Source of the DNA: Topomyia yanbarensis
Taxonomy: Eukaryota; Arthropoda; Insecta; Diptera; Culicidae
Direction: 5' to 3'
DNA: 64,000 nt
Assembly (NCBI RefSeq): GCF_030247195.1
Contig: NC_080672.1
Span: 13,268,001-13,332,000 of the forward strand
How positions within the stretch are numbered: position 1 is the first letter of the stretch; each line of letters begins with the position of its first letter. Below, in pieces: positions 12,601-20,082 of this stretch. The translations under genes and the position numbers were made by a program. The notes beneath the pieces are model-generated. The model made no database searches. It had not been told where the DNA came from and worked only from the letters and a program-made list of their open reading frames with translations.

Positions 12601-15600
12601 CGGAAACTACTCCGCAGATTTCCACCCAATTCGCTGGTACATATACTCTGCACTCATTCGTAAAGGCCTAGTAGCCAGCAATATCATTTGCTTGTTTCAA
12701 ACTATTAACCACCACCCGAAGCTTATCAGGGCGAATTTTCGATATTTCTGTCTCGGCCGAATATCGCTCCATCAGAATTCGAGAAATCTGCAATAGCTTT
12801 AAAAACTTTTTGCCTTTGGCCCGGAAAAAAAATCACGTATGGCCCGGTCGAGGAGTATGGATATATCATGAGCCGAGGAGTTAGTTTTATTTCAACTTCC
12901 ATCTCACCTTATTACTTTAGCAACACTGGGCAAATCAGGCATATTTTTTACATGCACGGAAATCATTGGGAATATTTTTTTATCTTATTCTGTTGGAACA
13001 AGCAGCTCCAAGTATAGTCTTTTACTAGCACGGAAACAATAATACCAGAGTACAGCTCACAAAACGGCCTAAGCGGATGCTACAAAGAGAGAGGTAAAAG
13101 GTAGTCATGGATCAGTTTGAATGAAACGTTAGAATAGTAACCATTGTGTGCTTATATTTGATCTCCGACCGTGTTGCACTAATAGTTTCGGTAGCTTTTT
13201 TTGTAGCTCGCAAAAACATAGGGTTTTGTCCGATTTTTGTATGGAGAGTGATGCACGCAATTTGCCAGTGCGCGCGGAAATTCTTTACCACAGCGGGGAA
13301 TCTTTGCAGTTACCAGGAGGTTGTTCATTCCGCATTCTTCGCGACCATTCCGGTTTCTTAGCGGTTACAGTTAGTTGTATTTATTTGTGAATTATTTTCG
13401 TTGTGTAATTCTTTGCGCTGGCGATTGATTTGAGAGTACTGGCTGCAGTCATTTTTAATAGAGTATTCATAGATTGTGGATGCAGCGATAACTCGTGGGA
13501 GTTCTATTCTAATTCGGTGCTTCAGTGCATAGCTTCTGGTAATTTTCACATTGGTTTGGAACGACGACTGAATGGATAAGTTTAGTTATACGCATCCGTA
13601 CCGACCATACTCCATTGTCGACACTACTCTATCAAAAGCTGTTGATCCTTACGGAGCGACACTCTTCTTACCAACATTATAGACTACATAAAATAATAAT
13701 TTTTCAAGGCCCAAAGGATATTAAGGTTTTATGATAGTTTTAAGGCCATAAAACATAGAATGCACTTGTAGTATACTACAAAACTTCAACTATTACTTGG
13801 GCAGCATCGTCTCAAATTTGAATCAAACTGTGTGAGCAAAAATTCTGTTTAACTAAATAGCTTTGCAAAAATAGTTTTCCAACATTCATTTAAACTGGAT
13901 TTGAGAACGGCAAAAGAATTTTTCTTATTAATAAATCGGTACATTAAAACTGTAGATTGCCAAAGCAACCCAAAACTCTGTCCTAATGAGCTTTTATCCA
14001 TCTTATGCTTAAACGAATTAGTCTAGCTGTCAACTATAACCCCCGAAACCGTCCAAAAATTCCGTCGTTGTGTGAGTAAAGCAGCTAGCGATATTATTGA
14101 GCAGCAACTGTGAAAGTGTGAGTAAAATTTTGAATGTAACCAAGGCAAACCCCGAACCGTTCCGATGTCCCGGTTCACCCGCAAACTAATATAAACGGTA
14201 CATGATCGAAGAGAAGCGTCCTATCACCGGGTAACCCAAAAGGCCCTACGTAGTAAATGTCTTTAGTTGTTTTTTTGGTTTTCTTTTGTTTTGTTACGTT
14301 TACGGTTTGAGGTTAAATACCTGATTACCACCCGCCTGGTGGCAAGGCCACACACCGAGCGGTGTATGCATGTCCTCAGGTTTGGCGGCCGAATCAATAC
14401 ACAAACCTGACCACGGGTTCGCTACCTGTCGACAGCCCCCGGAAGCGAGGAAATTATCGGAAAGAAAGAAAAAGAAACGCGAAGAAGAAAAAGAAAATAT
14501 GAAATGAAATCAAACTCCAAAACATGGCATGCTTTGTTCTAGTAGGGCAACTGAGACGGCTATGAAATACGGCGATGGTGATGATAACGGCTGACAGATT
14601 CCTGCAAACTGCTCTGCTAAATGCCTAGATCGAGGAGTCAAAACAATGGTTATTTACTTGATTTCCGCCTTGATTATGGCAAGGGTAGAGTCCCGCTGGT
14701 TTTCGCAGATTCTTTTTGCCTCCTGGAGCATCCAGACACGTACGGTTTCCGTATCCCATGTTCCTTACCTTGATTGTTTACGTTTTATGGGTAGCAAAAT
14801 TGTTACTCGGAAAGGAAATAAGAGAAAGAACATTAAAATGATAAAGATTACCTCTCCGGAAGCGACCGCTTCTCCTGGTATGAATAGCTCCGGGAAGATG
14901 TTATCCAGGTACCACCGGAAAGATTTGCATCCCAGATCCTCTCGGAGCTTTTTCCGTGAGGATACATCTCCGTAATCGCCCTTATCGTTGCCGATTCTCT
15001 GGTAGTAATACTTGGCGTATTCGTCCAGCCAAACCTCCGCTAATCGGACCGAGTTCCGTTTGATCACATTCACGCCCGTTCGCCACTGTAACCATTTATT
15101 CGAAGATGTTAGCATTCACATTCAACTGACCGACTGCCATTAACCCACCTTGTAAGGCGACCGCTTTCGGAAGATGTGACCTACGTGAGAACAAGGAACG
15201 ATTTCGAGTGTGCCTCCACACATCCACGTCTTGAAGGAAAGCTCTAAATTTTCACCACCCCAGATATCAAATCCGGAATCGTACGTTCCTAGCCGTTCGA
15301 AGAATTCCTTGTCAATTGCGAAAAGGCCACCCGCCATCGTTGGAGACCAGACTGGTTCCGCGGTGCTCTAATGAAAACATTATAGTTAACACCTTCTTTT
15401 CAAAAACTTTCGCCACTTACCTTGTGCCTTTTCTTCTCCCGGTCAGGGACCGCATGCCAATTGAACTGCAGATTCCAGTCGAATCCTCCCACATTGACAC
15501 CGCCAGAGTCCCGATAATGGTATTCCATCGTGTTATCGTCGATCACGTCAATCACTGGACAAACCACGGTGGTTGAATTCTTCGCAATACGATCCAGCAA

Positions 15601-16726
15601 CGGTTCCAACCATCCTGTAAACAAAGCGAGTTTGTATTTTTGTTGGTCTGTCAAAAATGTCGACGAATTTCACCAGTGGTACACTCGCAGTGCGAATCCA
15701 AGTAGGTCAGTACGGGAGCAGTTGCGTAGCGAGCACCTAGCAACCGCGCACGAATCAATCCTTCTCGTTTTGGTGCCCGAATGATCTTCACTCGTGGATA
15801 GGCCACGAAATAGTCCTCTAGCTGTTTCTGAGTATGTGCTGGGAATAGGAAGAAAACGATGTTTCCAAGTATTATAACCTCAATCTATGCTACTCACGCA
15901 TATCCGAGAAGTCATCTACTAGGATGACCTCTTTGACCAGATGTTCAGGGGAACGATCGAGTACGGAATGTACCGTTCGCAGCAGCACTGACCAGGCTTC
16001 GTTGTGGAAGCAAATGATTACTGAGGTGGCTGGAAGATCGGTTTGGTAGCGTCCCGGTTCCTTGCACCACTGATCCCGTGGATCCGGGAGACTGCGGCGA
16101 ACAGAAATCAAATCGGCTGCATACTGATTGAATGCATTCTTGGCCCAACCATCGTCGACTGCTTTCTTCATCTCCGGTGACATATCCTTGGGTAAAACTA
16201 CCGGCTTACCCATGGCACCGGGTGAATCCAGACCGTCCTCATTCGGTGGGGCAATCACTCCTTCGATATCTGTAAAATTGTAAGAAACCATTAACAATCC
16301 CGTTACGATTACTGTGGCTCCGATTTACTCACCTAAATTCTCATTTCGCTTCCTACTCTTCGGTGGAATCTTCTTCTGCAGCTCCTTCTCCGCTGGCTTC
16401 ACAGCAATATCACCATCCCGGTCGATGTTATTATCGACATAGTCCGGCAAGTCTCCATCGTTCCCCAGTTCGTCCTTGTTCGCATCTTCCCGAGCATTGA
16501 TGATGAACTGATTCAACTTATCCCGTATACCCTGCAGCGGTAGCCTCCTGGGAGCCTCAAATGCACTTTCACCGGGACCTGCCGCACTACCGCCACTCGC
16601 TACCGATCGTCCACTGCTTCCACTTCCGTCGTCGGAGTAGATCACGAACACGACCATAAACCACACCACCCCCAGCAGTGCGATGATCTTCAGGAAGCTC
16701 GATCTCCGCCTACCTATCAGTCCCAT
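416..16726 (-). CDS. pgant9: Polypeptide N-acetylgalactosaminyltransferase, pgant9-like (8 coding exons)
   Basis: Transfers GalNAc from UDP-GalNAc to Ser/Thr of secreted proteins in the Golgi, starting mucin-type O-glycans. Eight exons (listed separately) join in frame to 652 codons plus stop. Visible order: basic RRR (6-8), single hydrophobic anchor (about 11-30, type II topology), polar stem to about 170, GT-A catalytic domain with DSH (303-305, Mn/UDP ligand), WGGEN (411-415) and HIFRKR (439-444), then a ricin-type lectin domain (about 525-652) with repeated GNQYW/QKW motifs. The ATG at 16726 sits in a good insect context (AAACAATGG) directly before the anchor. Length fits the family (about 550-650). 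From memory, the C-terminus ending DPSKL and the GYG...CLD lectin exon resemble Drosophila pgant9, so family is certain and subfamily is probable. Odd: one intron is 13,972 nt and full of transposons, while the others are 52-83 nt. Confidence 0.93.
686..702 (-). repeat. (CA)n tract at the exon 8 splice acceptor
   Basis: Read on minus, a run of CACACACACACA directly precedes ATCAG|TACTGG. The normal pyrimidine tract (TTTTTTCCCTTACCCC) lies just upstream of it, so the CA repeat is interposed between that tract and the AG. CA repeats are known binding sites for hnRNP L-type splicing regulators. Confidence 0.7.
1797..1860. repeat. Short stem-loops (two)
   Basis: TGCTGC (1842-1847) pairs with GCAGCA (1855-1860) over a 7-nt loop. 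Just before it, ACAAAT (1807-1812) pairs with ATTTGT (1820-1825), and GGTAC with GTACC outside. The stems are short and could be chance; they are noted because stronger hairpins follow. Confidence 0.3.
1962..1993. repeat. Stem-loop 1 of the intronic hairpin group
   Basis: GAATGCAAGC (1962-1971) pairs with GCTTGCAATTC (1983-1993), with one bulged base, around an 11-nt loop. It lies about 95 nt from the next hairpin. Confidence 0.45.
2058..2096. repeat. Stem-loop 2 of the intronic hairpin group
   Basis: A 15-bp stem: CTGAGAATTGCAATC (2058-2072) with GATTGCAGTTCTCAG (2082-2096), one G-T wobble, 9-nt loop. The inner stem and loop are close to those of stem-loop 3. Confidence 0.6.
2165..2248. repeat. 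Stem-loop 3 of the intronic hairpin group
   Basis: An 18-bp stem with one mismatch (2184-2201 with 2211-2228) and a 9-nt loop. After an internal loop of about 13 nt a side, ATATTTT (2165-2171) pairs with AAAATAT (2242-2248), giving an overall hairpin of about 84 nt. Its inner stem GCAATCGTTT...AGATTGCAG matches stem-loop 2, while two outer pairs have changed on both sides so that pairing is kept. Confidence 0.6.
2585..3888 (+). pseudogene. R1-type ORF1 (gag-like), three open pieces
   Basis: Nucleic-acid-binding protein of the element. The pieces at 2585-3106, 3215-3616 and 3667-3888 are in different frames or separated by stops. The first is basic and Lys/Arg-rich, the second is a conserved core ([15 protein letters not shown]), and the last has knuckles [14 protein letters not shown] and [14 protein letters not shown], both intact, plus a third degenerate one. 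No ATG begins the first piece, so the true start is lost or upstream. Confidence 0.8.
3885..5960 (+). pseudogene. R1-type ORF2: endonuclease and reverse transcriptase
   Basis: The N-terminal APE endonuclease is recognisable ([29 protein letters not shown] near the end), but a block between about 4080 and 4130 is missing, the usual Glu of the SEPY motif is Asp, and there is an in-frame stop at about 4308. RT fingers and palm follow at 4589-5330 ([42 protein letters not shown]); a deletion at about 5310-5390 breaks the frame; [10 protein letters not shown] and [10 protein letters not shown] at about 5399-5520 give the catalytic core. A C-terminal piece ([13 protein letters not shown]) is at 5694-5960. 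Confidence 0.85.
6190..6660. repeat. Unclassified repeat with CTGTACC motifs and a TATA-like box
   Basis: Several near copies of the heptamer CTGTACC occur between 6370 and 6440. At 6607-6615 a TATATAAC sits about 25 nt before a TCATTCT-like initiator, after a TGACGTCA motif at 6592-6599. That would suit the promoter of a decayed retroelement, but no open frame confirms it. Confidence 0.3.
6817..7194. mobile_element. Foldback element with arms of about 125 bp
   Basis: Left arm 6817-6946 is the inverted complement of 7074-7194 with roughly 85-90% identity by eye (for example TATTCTAGAGTGAATCAG in the left arm and CTGATTCACTCTAGAATA in the right). A unique centre of about 127 bp separates them. 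A similar short word (CATAATATGCTAG) occurs just outside each arm, at 6801 and 7231. No coding capacity. Confidence 0.8.
7220..8230. other. No gene seen; pyrimidine-rich repeat remnant
   Basis: Between about 7340 and 7460, CCCCTCCCTCCCCCTCG and two copies of GTCATACATCGTCA resemble a decayed mosquito repeat. The remainder is AT-rich with only short open frames that look random. Confidence 0.35.
8286..8309. repeat. Perfect 24-bp palindrome
   Basis: TCGCTTGAAGGA followed directly by its reverse complement, centred on a BamHI-like GGATCC. It lies at the edge of a GC-rich patch (8310-8530) whose open frames on both strands I could not assign. Confidence 0.7.
9290..10230 (-). pseudogene. R1-type endonuclease/RT remnant
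   Basis: Reading minus from about 10230: the end of an APE endonuclease domain ([15 protein letters not shown] at about 10150), a linker ([14 protein letters not shown]), traces of DVDANSWG at about 9740, then RT fingers ([29 protein letters not shown]) at about 9350-9510. Many stops and frameshifts. It is related to, but distinct from, the copy at 2338-6135. Confidence 0.75.
10260..12790 (-). mobile_element. Degenerate Jockey-type non-LTR element
   Basis: ORF1 at about 11866-12790 and pieces of ORF2 below it, all on the same strand as the host gene. ORF2 pieces in order: the endonuclease/RT linker ([18 protein letters not shown] at about 11700), [20 protein letters not shown] (about 11500-11590), RT traces at about 11200, and the RT C-terminal part ([19 protein letters not shown]) at about 10880-10945. 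Heavily broken. Confidence 0.75.
11866..12790 (-). pseudogene. Jockey-type ORF1 with CCHC knuckles
   Basis: Two overlapping frames: an N-terminal part ([15 protein letters not shown], then [18 protein letters not shown]) and a C-terminal part with zinc knuckles. The middle knuckle [13 protein letters not shown] is intact. The first has lost its first Cys, and the third reads FFYCGG with flanking ligands lost. A Ser/Lys-rich tail ([14 protein letters not shown]) follows. A related ORF1 fragment is at 39522-39806. Confidence 0.75.
12800..14520. other. No gene seen between Jockey ORF1 and exon 7
   Basis: AT-rich intron sequence. It contains a partial MITE copy at 13722-13801 and a GC-richer patch at 14320-14450 (cacccgcctggtggcaagg and following) that looks like a retroelement leader but has no coding support. 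Confidence 0.4.
13722..13801. repeat. Partial copy of the 97-bp palindromic MITE
   Basis: Matches 19444-19540 from GGTTTTATGATAGTTTTA to TATTACTTGGG, with the left terminal repeat missing. It shows that this MITE family is present at least twice. Confidence 0.6.
14658..14768 (-). CDS. pgant9: pgant9-like exon 7: lectin alpha repeat with a basic loop
   Basis: A 111-nt exon in phase 0 on both sides. Acceptor AATCAAG at 14769-14775, donor GTAAAT at 14657-14652. It encodes 37 residues beginning [15 protein letters not shown], then a Lys/Arg-rich loop (GGKKNLRKP), then [11 protein letters not shown], the first ricin-type repeat. It exactly fills the gap between exon 6 (..ASGE) and exon 8 (YWML..). 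It was found by searching the minus strand for the missing GGNQ and CLD motifs. Its small size and symmetric phase make it a candidate for regulated or mutually exclusive splicing. Confidence 0.88.
14852..15085 (-). CDS. pgant9: pgant9-like exon 6: end of catalytic domain and linker
   Basis: Acceptor TTACAG at 15086-15091, donor GTAATC at 14851-14846. Encodes [18 protein letters not shown], the [15 protein letters not shown] linker, and ends ASGE, where the lectin domain begins. 234 nt, phase 0 to 0. Confidence 0.94.
15149..15367 (-). CDS. pgant9: pgant9-like exon 5: WGGEN catalytic loop
   Basis: Acceptor CATTAG at 15368-15373, donor GTGGGT at 15148-15143. Carries [29 protein letters not shown] and [14 protein letters not shown], the family's signature acceptor and metal-binding segments. 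219 nt, phase 0 to 0. This exon makes the family call near certain. Confidence 0.95.
15421..15614 (-). CDS. pgant9: pgant9-like exon 4: catalytic domain middle
   Basis: Acceptor TTTACAG at 15615-15621, donor GTAAGT at 15420-15415. Encodes [19 protein letters not shown] and the [12 protein letters not shown] stretch typical of animal GalNAc-transferases. 194 nt, entering in phase 1 and leaving in phase 0. Confidence 0.94.
15674..15838 (-). CDS. pgant9: pgant9-like exon 3: DSH metal-binding motif
   Basis: Acceptor CCCAG at 15839-15843, donor GTGAAA at 15673-15668. Contains [12 protein letters not shown] and YLDSHCEC. D303 and H305 are the expected manganese ligands of the family. The exon is 165 nt, and the 59-nt intron before it splits a proline codon. 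Confidence 0.94.
15898..16269 (-). CDS. pgant9: pgant9-like exon 2: start of the GT-A domain
   Basis: Acceptor TTTTACAG at 16270-16277, donor GTGAGT at 15897-15892. Encodes the conserved start of the catalytic domain, including [18 protein letters not shown] and the nucleotide-binding VDDFSD. The exon is 372 nt and keeps phase 1 on both sides. The intron from exon 1 is 63 nt. Confidence 0.94.
16333..16726 (-). CDS. pgant9: pgant9-like exon 1: start, membrane anchor and stem
   Basis: Encodes residues 1-131 plus the first base of codon 132. Begins [10 protein letters not shown], followed by a hydrophobic segment and an acidic, low-complexity stem. The donor read on minus is AATTTAG|GTGAGT at 16333/16332. 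Any 5' UTR exon lies above 16726 and cannot be fixed from sequence. Confidence 0.93.
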
Positions 16727-18560
16727 TGTTTCGGTTTAAATTTGTATCGGTGTTTGTGTGTGTGCGTATGTTTAGAAGTAATTTGTTATTGGCAAGCGAT
16801 CAAGTCGATCGATTCGCTATTTGGTTGAGATCTTGCACAGATCGTGGCAATTCACATCGCGAAGATTAGTTGCGTACTTTCTCACACATTGCCAAAGATA
16901 TGAGTTTACTGGGTTGCATCGTTTTGTTCGCAGCGCTCTGACTAATCAGCTGATATGTGCGTTTCTGCAAAAAAAAGAACAAATGAAAGGGAATTGCATT
17001 ATTAATTACGCGATCGTGTTGAAATATCTTATAATAATGCTTATTAGATGGTATGATAAATGAGCCAAGCCATGAATGGACAAGTGCAAAGTAGGCTTCT
17101 TCTCTCGCGTTTCATAATTAACCTAGCGCACCCGCATCGCAGCAAGTCACGACAATGATGGGTGCTATTAATTCACCAGATGCGGCAGAGAGAAAAAAAA
17201 GAAGAAACATAAACCCATCATAGGCAACGATAATTCCGCATTGCCTAGCAACCGGCTTACAAGTTCGTTTTCAGGTATTAAAACATTCGTTGGAACTGGA
17301 AGGACGGCGTGAAAAGTGCGAAAAACGTGATGTAAAAATGCGGGTTCATCGCTGTTTCCGGCATACAGTCTTTCCGGTAGATTATTTGTGGGGACTCAAA
17401 CGACTTGGTAAATCTGCTTCGGTATAGACAACATAATAGTTTTTTATCTCAAAAACGTAACATTTTACTGGACAAGTACAAACGTAGTTTCATCTGTTTC
17501 CGATTCGAAACAGGTACTGAAATCATCATGGGAACAGATAAAATCCATGCAGGTAAAAATTGCCATCACTAACAACGAAATTCAGCGCAGCTTATCATAC
17601 TAATCTAGACGCTTAGTTAACAGACGTTAGATTTTAATTATTTTTTAACTAATGGGTCCTACTGATGCCATCTGATATTAGACCACTAGATTAAGTGAAG
17701 AATACAAACAGAATAATGGTAGGATGGAGATGCATTAAAAAAACAGATTAGAATTTCATCAATATTGAGCGGTTGAATATTATTTTTTTGACTAATTCGT
17801 GATTACTGTGTATATTTGGTTTGATATTACAGTTGTTATTAAGCAATAGATTGTGTGATACAGATCGGAAGCAAATATTGGTAGATTTTGCATTTCGGTT
17901 TCCAAATTACATTTGTAATCGTTCTTCCATTCCAAAATTTTCAAAAGACAATGACACCATCAGAATCCGGAAGATTCCGTCGGAATCCTGAGCAAGAATC
18001 CGTTCATAAATTCATGAACAAAAAATTACGATTTCGTGAACTGAACGATTTACGAAAATCGTGACCAAGTTCCTGAAATTTTGGATAGTAAACCTCGTAT
18101 TCATGAAACTATGTGTGTTTTCAGAAAATCACTTCGCGCAAAAATGTGCATGGCAATTTTTGGTTGGGTTACTGTGGTTGTTCTCTGAGCATGTTTAGTT
18201 TTCGTTGTGACTCTTGTTTATACTTTGGGGATACGCTGGTTTGCATAAGTAGTAGTATTTTAAGAAAAACGATGTTCATGATTTCAGGAGCTTAGTCGCG
18301 ATTTTAATGATCTCTCATTACATTACTGTGATATTTTATTCGAGAGTTTCATGTTGGATTATTCTGGCAAAGTAGTGTGACTTTTGTTCATGATTTCTAG
18401 ATCTCAGTTACGATTTCCGTAATTTTTCTTCATGTTATCGTGATGTTTTATTCTTGAGATCATGTTAGAATTGGACACGTGGACTAATGTGACTCATGAT
18501 GTTTCATTGCTATCGGATTTTTTACTCGGAATAACATGACAATATAATTGAATTCCGTAT
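16727..18560. other. 5' flank of the pgant9-like gene, no second gene seen
   Basis: Should hold the 5' UTR and promoter of the gene on minus, but I see no decisive TATA or initiator. From about 17990 to 18560 the sequence is rich in catgaac/gttcatg and cgattt words, also seen at 29290-29850 and 32940-33010, indicating an old dispersed repeat. Confidence 0.4.
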
Positions 18561-19260
18561 CCTTCGTTTTAGAGCTATAGTGTCTTTGGCAAAGTTATCG
18601 CATGGCATCTAGCACTTTTTTTGTTCATTTCATATTAGTTCGGAACTCAATCGCTAATGCGGAGCAGTTATCAACTTTTTAATGGAACGAGATAGAAAGA
18701 TGGTATCAACGATAAAGTTGTATGTCAGCTAATTATAAGTATATCTTCCGAAGACACTCGGCCCTATTCTGCGCGGCGTGTGACGTGAGACGACTAATCT
18801 CACCTCACTCTAAGTGACTTTTCTCACCCAATTCAGAAGAGTCACTTCGAGTGACATGAGACCATTGCCCATTTAACCGCAATAGGGAATCTCACCTCAC
18901 CCGAGTCGACTCTCAGAATCGAGTGAGAAAAGTCACGTAAAGTGAGGTGAGATTAGTCGTCTCACGTCACACGCCGCGCAGAATAGGGCCCACTAACTTT
19001 GTAGGTCCAACAAGTTTTGAAAACATGCTCTATCTCATGCGGTTCCTAAAAAATTGGCATCGTCAGAAGATATATCGAAAATGATAGGACCTACAACTTT
19101 CTCGAAAATACCGTATTTCTATCTAGATTTATTAAAAAGTAAATAACAGCGCCGCCCTAACGACTGATTTCCGAACTAGTATGATTCAACCAAATAAAGC
19201 GCTAGGTACCATACAGCAACTTTTTCGAAGACACCTTAACTCTATAACGAAGGGTAATAA
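18560..19260. mobile_element. Diverged foldback element, split by a MITE
   Basis: Sequence at about 18565-18755 and the reverse complement of about 19010-19255 align over most of their length, roughly 70-75% identical by eye (shared words TAGTTCGGAA, ACTTTTTAAT, GTGTCTT). The centre is occupied by the MITE at 18759-18991. Confidence 0.6.
18759..18991. mobile_element. MITE with about 50-bp near-perfect TIRs and 3-bp TSD
   Basis: The ends read GGCCCTATTCTGCGCGGCGT and continue as a near-perfect inverted repeat for about 50 bp; ACT flanks both sides (18756-18758, 18992-18994). Interior GTGAG/CTCAC words are themselves inverted. A 3-bp duplication with GGCCC ends suggests a PIF/Harbinger-like origin, though the duplication is not the usual TWA. 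Confidence 0.82.
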
Positions 19261-19443
19261 TTGATTCTATGATTTTTTTTTAATTTCCTAGCCACCAGGC
19301 ATTGCATTTATCTCTCATATGAGTAAATGCGCCCGGATAGTTTGCTACTGCGACAATAAAAACTCACATTTTCACACGAAAAGTTATTGGCACTCACACA
19401 ACTTCTCCGGATAAATAAAACAGCCGGAGAATGAGTGAATGAG

Positions 19444-19540
19444 CCCTAGTAACAATTGTGGTTTTATGATAGTTTTATAGCCACTGATAAAACTTAGATT
19501 GCACTTCTAGCGTGCTATAAAACTTCAATTGTTACTTGGG
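19444..19540. mobile_element. 97-bp palindromic MITE
   Basis: Ends CCCTAGTAACAATTG and CAATTGTTACTTGGG are inverted repeats; the interior also folds (GGTTTTATGATAGTTTTATA). A truncated second copy is at 13722-13801. Confidence 0.7.
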
Positions 19541-19669
19541 AGTTTATCACAGTATCCTTTTTTCGTTCACTGCTTTGCAGCCGTTATTCCAAAACACGAA
19601 AAAGCAAGTCTATCATACTTCTTTGCCGCTTTTCTTTGTAATTAAGTGTATTTTTTTAAGTTTTAATTG

Positions 19670-20054
19670 TGTTCAGAGCTGGACTGTAAATTCTAGAACT
19701 TGGGAAGTGGACTCTGGAACCTAGCGGACACTTGTTCGGAGGGTCGAATTGCGATTGAAACCACTTAACTTCTTTCGATGCTTCTATTTAATAACTTAAA
19801 ACATTTTTACTTTCAATATAGTAACTGGTAATATAACAACTGTTCACTTGAACGGCTCACAAAACTTTGATGATGAAACGCTTACGCACCGCCATTTTAT
19901 ATTGCACACACGCGCCAAAAAAATGTCCTTTCCCCTTCTACTGTTTCCGTAACGGCGACGCGTCGAGAAATTTCTCGAACAATCACAGCAAGCGAGGGGT
20001 CTGCAAATACTCATTCTCAATTTTTTCTCGGGCTGTCATTATGCAGCACGAACA
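19670..20054 (-). repeat. 3' LTR of the Bel/Pao element
   Basis: 385 bp, matching 26279-26663. The two differences lie in CTTTCAATA/CTTTAAATA and GAACAATCACA/GAACAATTACA. Contains TATAAAATGG on minus at 19894-19903. Confidence 0.95.
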
Positions 20055-20064
20055 TCCTCCCCAG
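20055..20064 (-). promoter_or_regulatory. Polypurine tract
   Basis: CTGGGGAGGA on minus, directly before the TG of the 3' LTR; the primer for plus-strand DNA synthesis in LTR elements. Confidence 0.75.
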
Positions 20065-20082
20065 CGGAAGTGGTTGACGACT

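Larger units (their letters stand above)
686..14657 (-). other. Giant transposon-filled intron 7 of the pgant9-like gene
   Basis: This 13,972-nt intron separates two lectin-domain exons. Its contents are listed individually: stem-loops, an R1-type element on plus, a foldback element, and R1-type and Jockey-type remnants on minus. Stretches at 700-1790, 7220-8230, 8540-9290 and 12800-14520 show no recognisable gene. I searched the minus strand for a second CLD...GGNQ exon and did not find one by eye. Confidence 0.85.

Noticed and set aside
13146..13390. Two overlapping plus-strand frames with Cys/Phe-rich products
   Set aside because: Low-complexity hydrophobic translation, no splice or family support, within an intron of the opposite strand.
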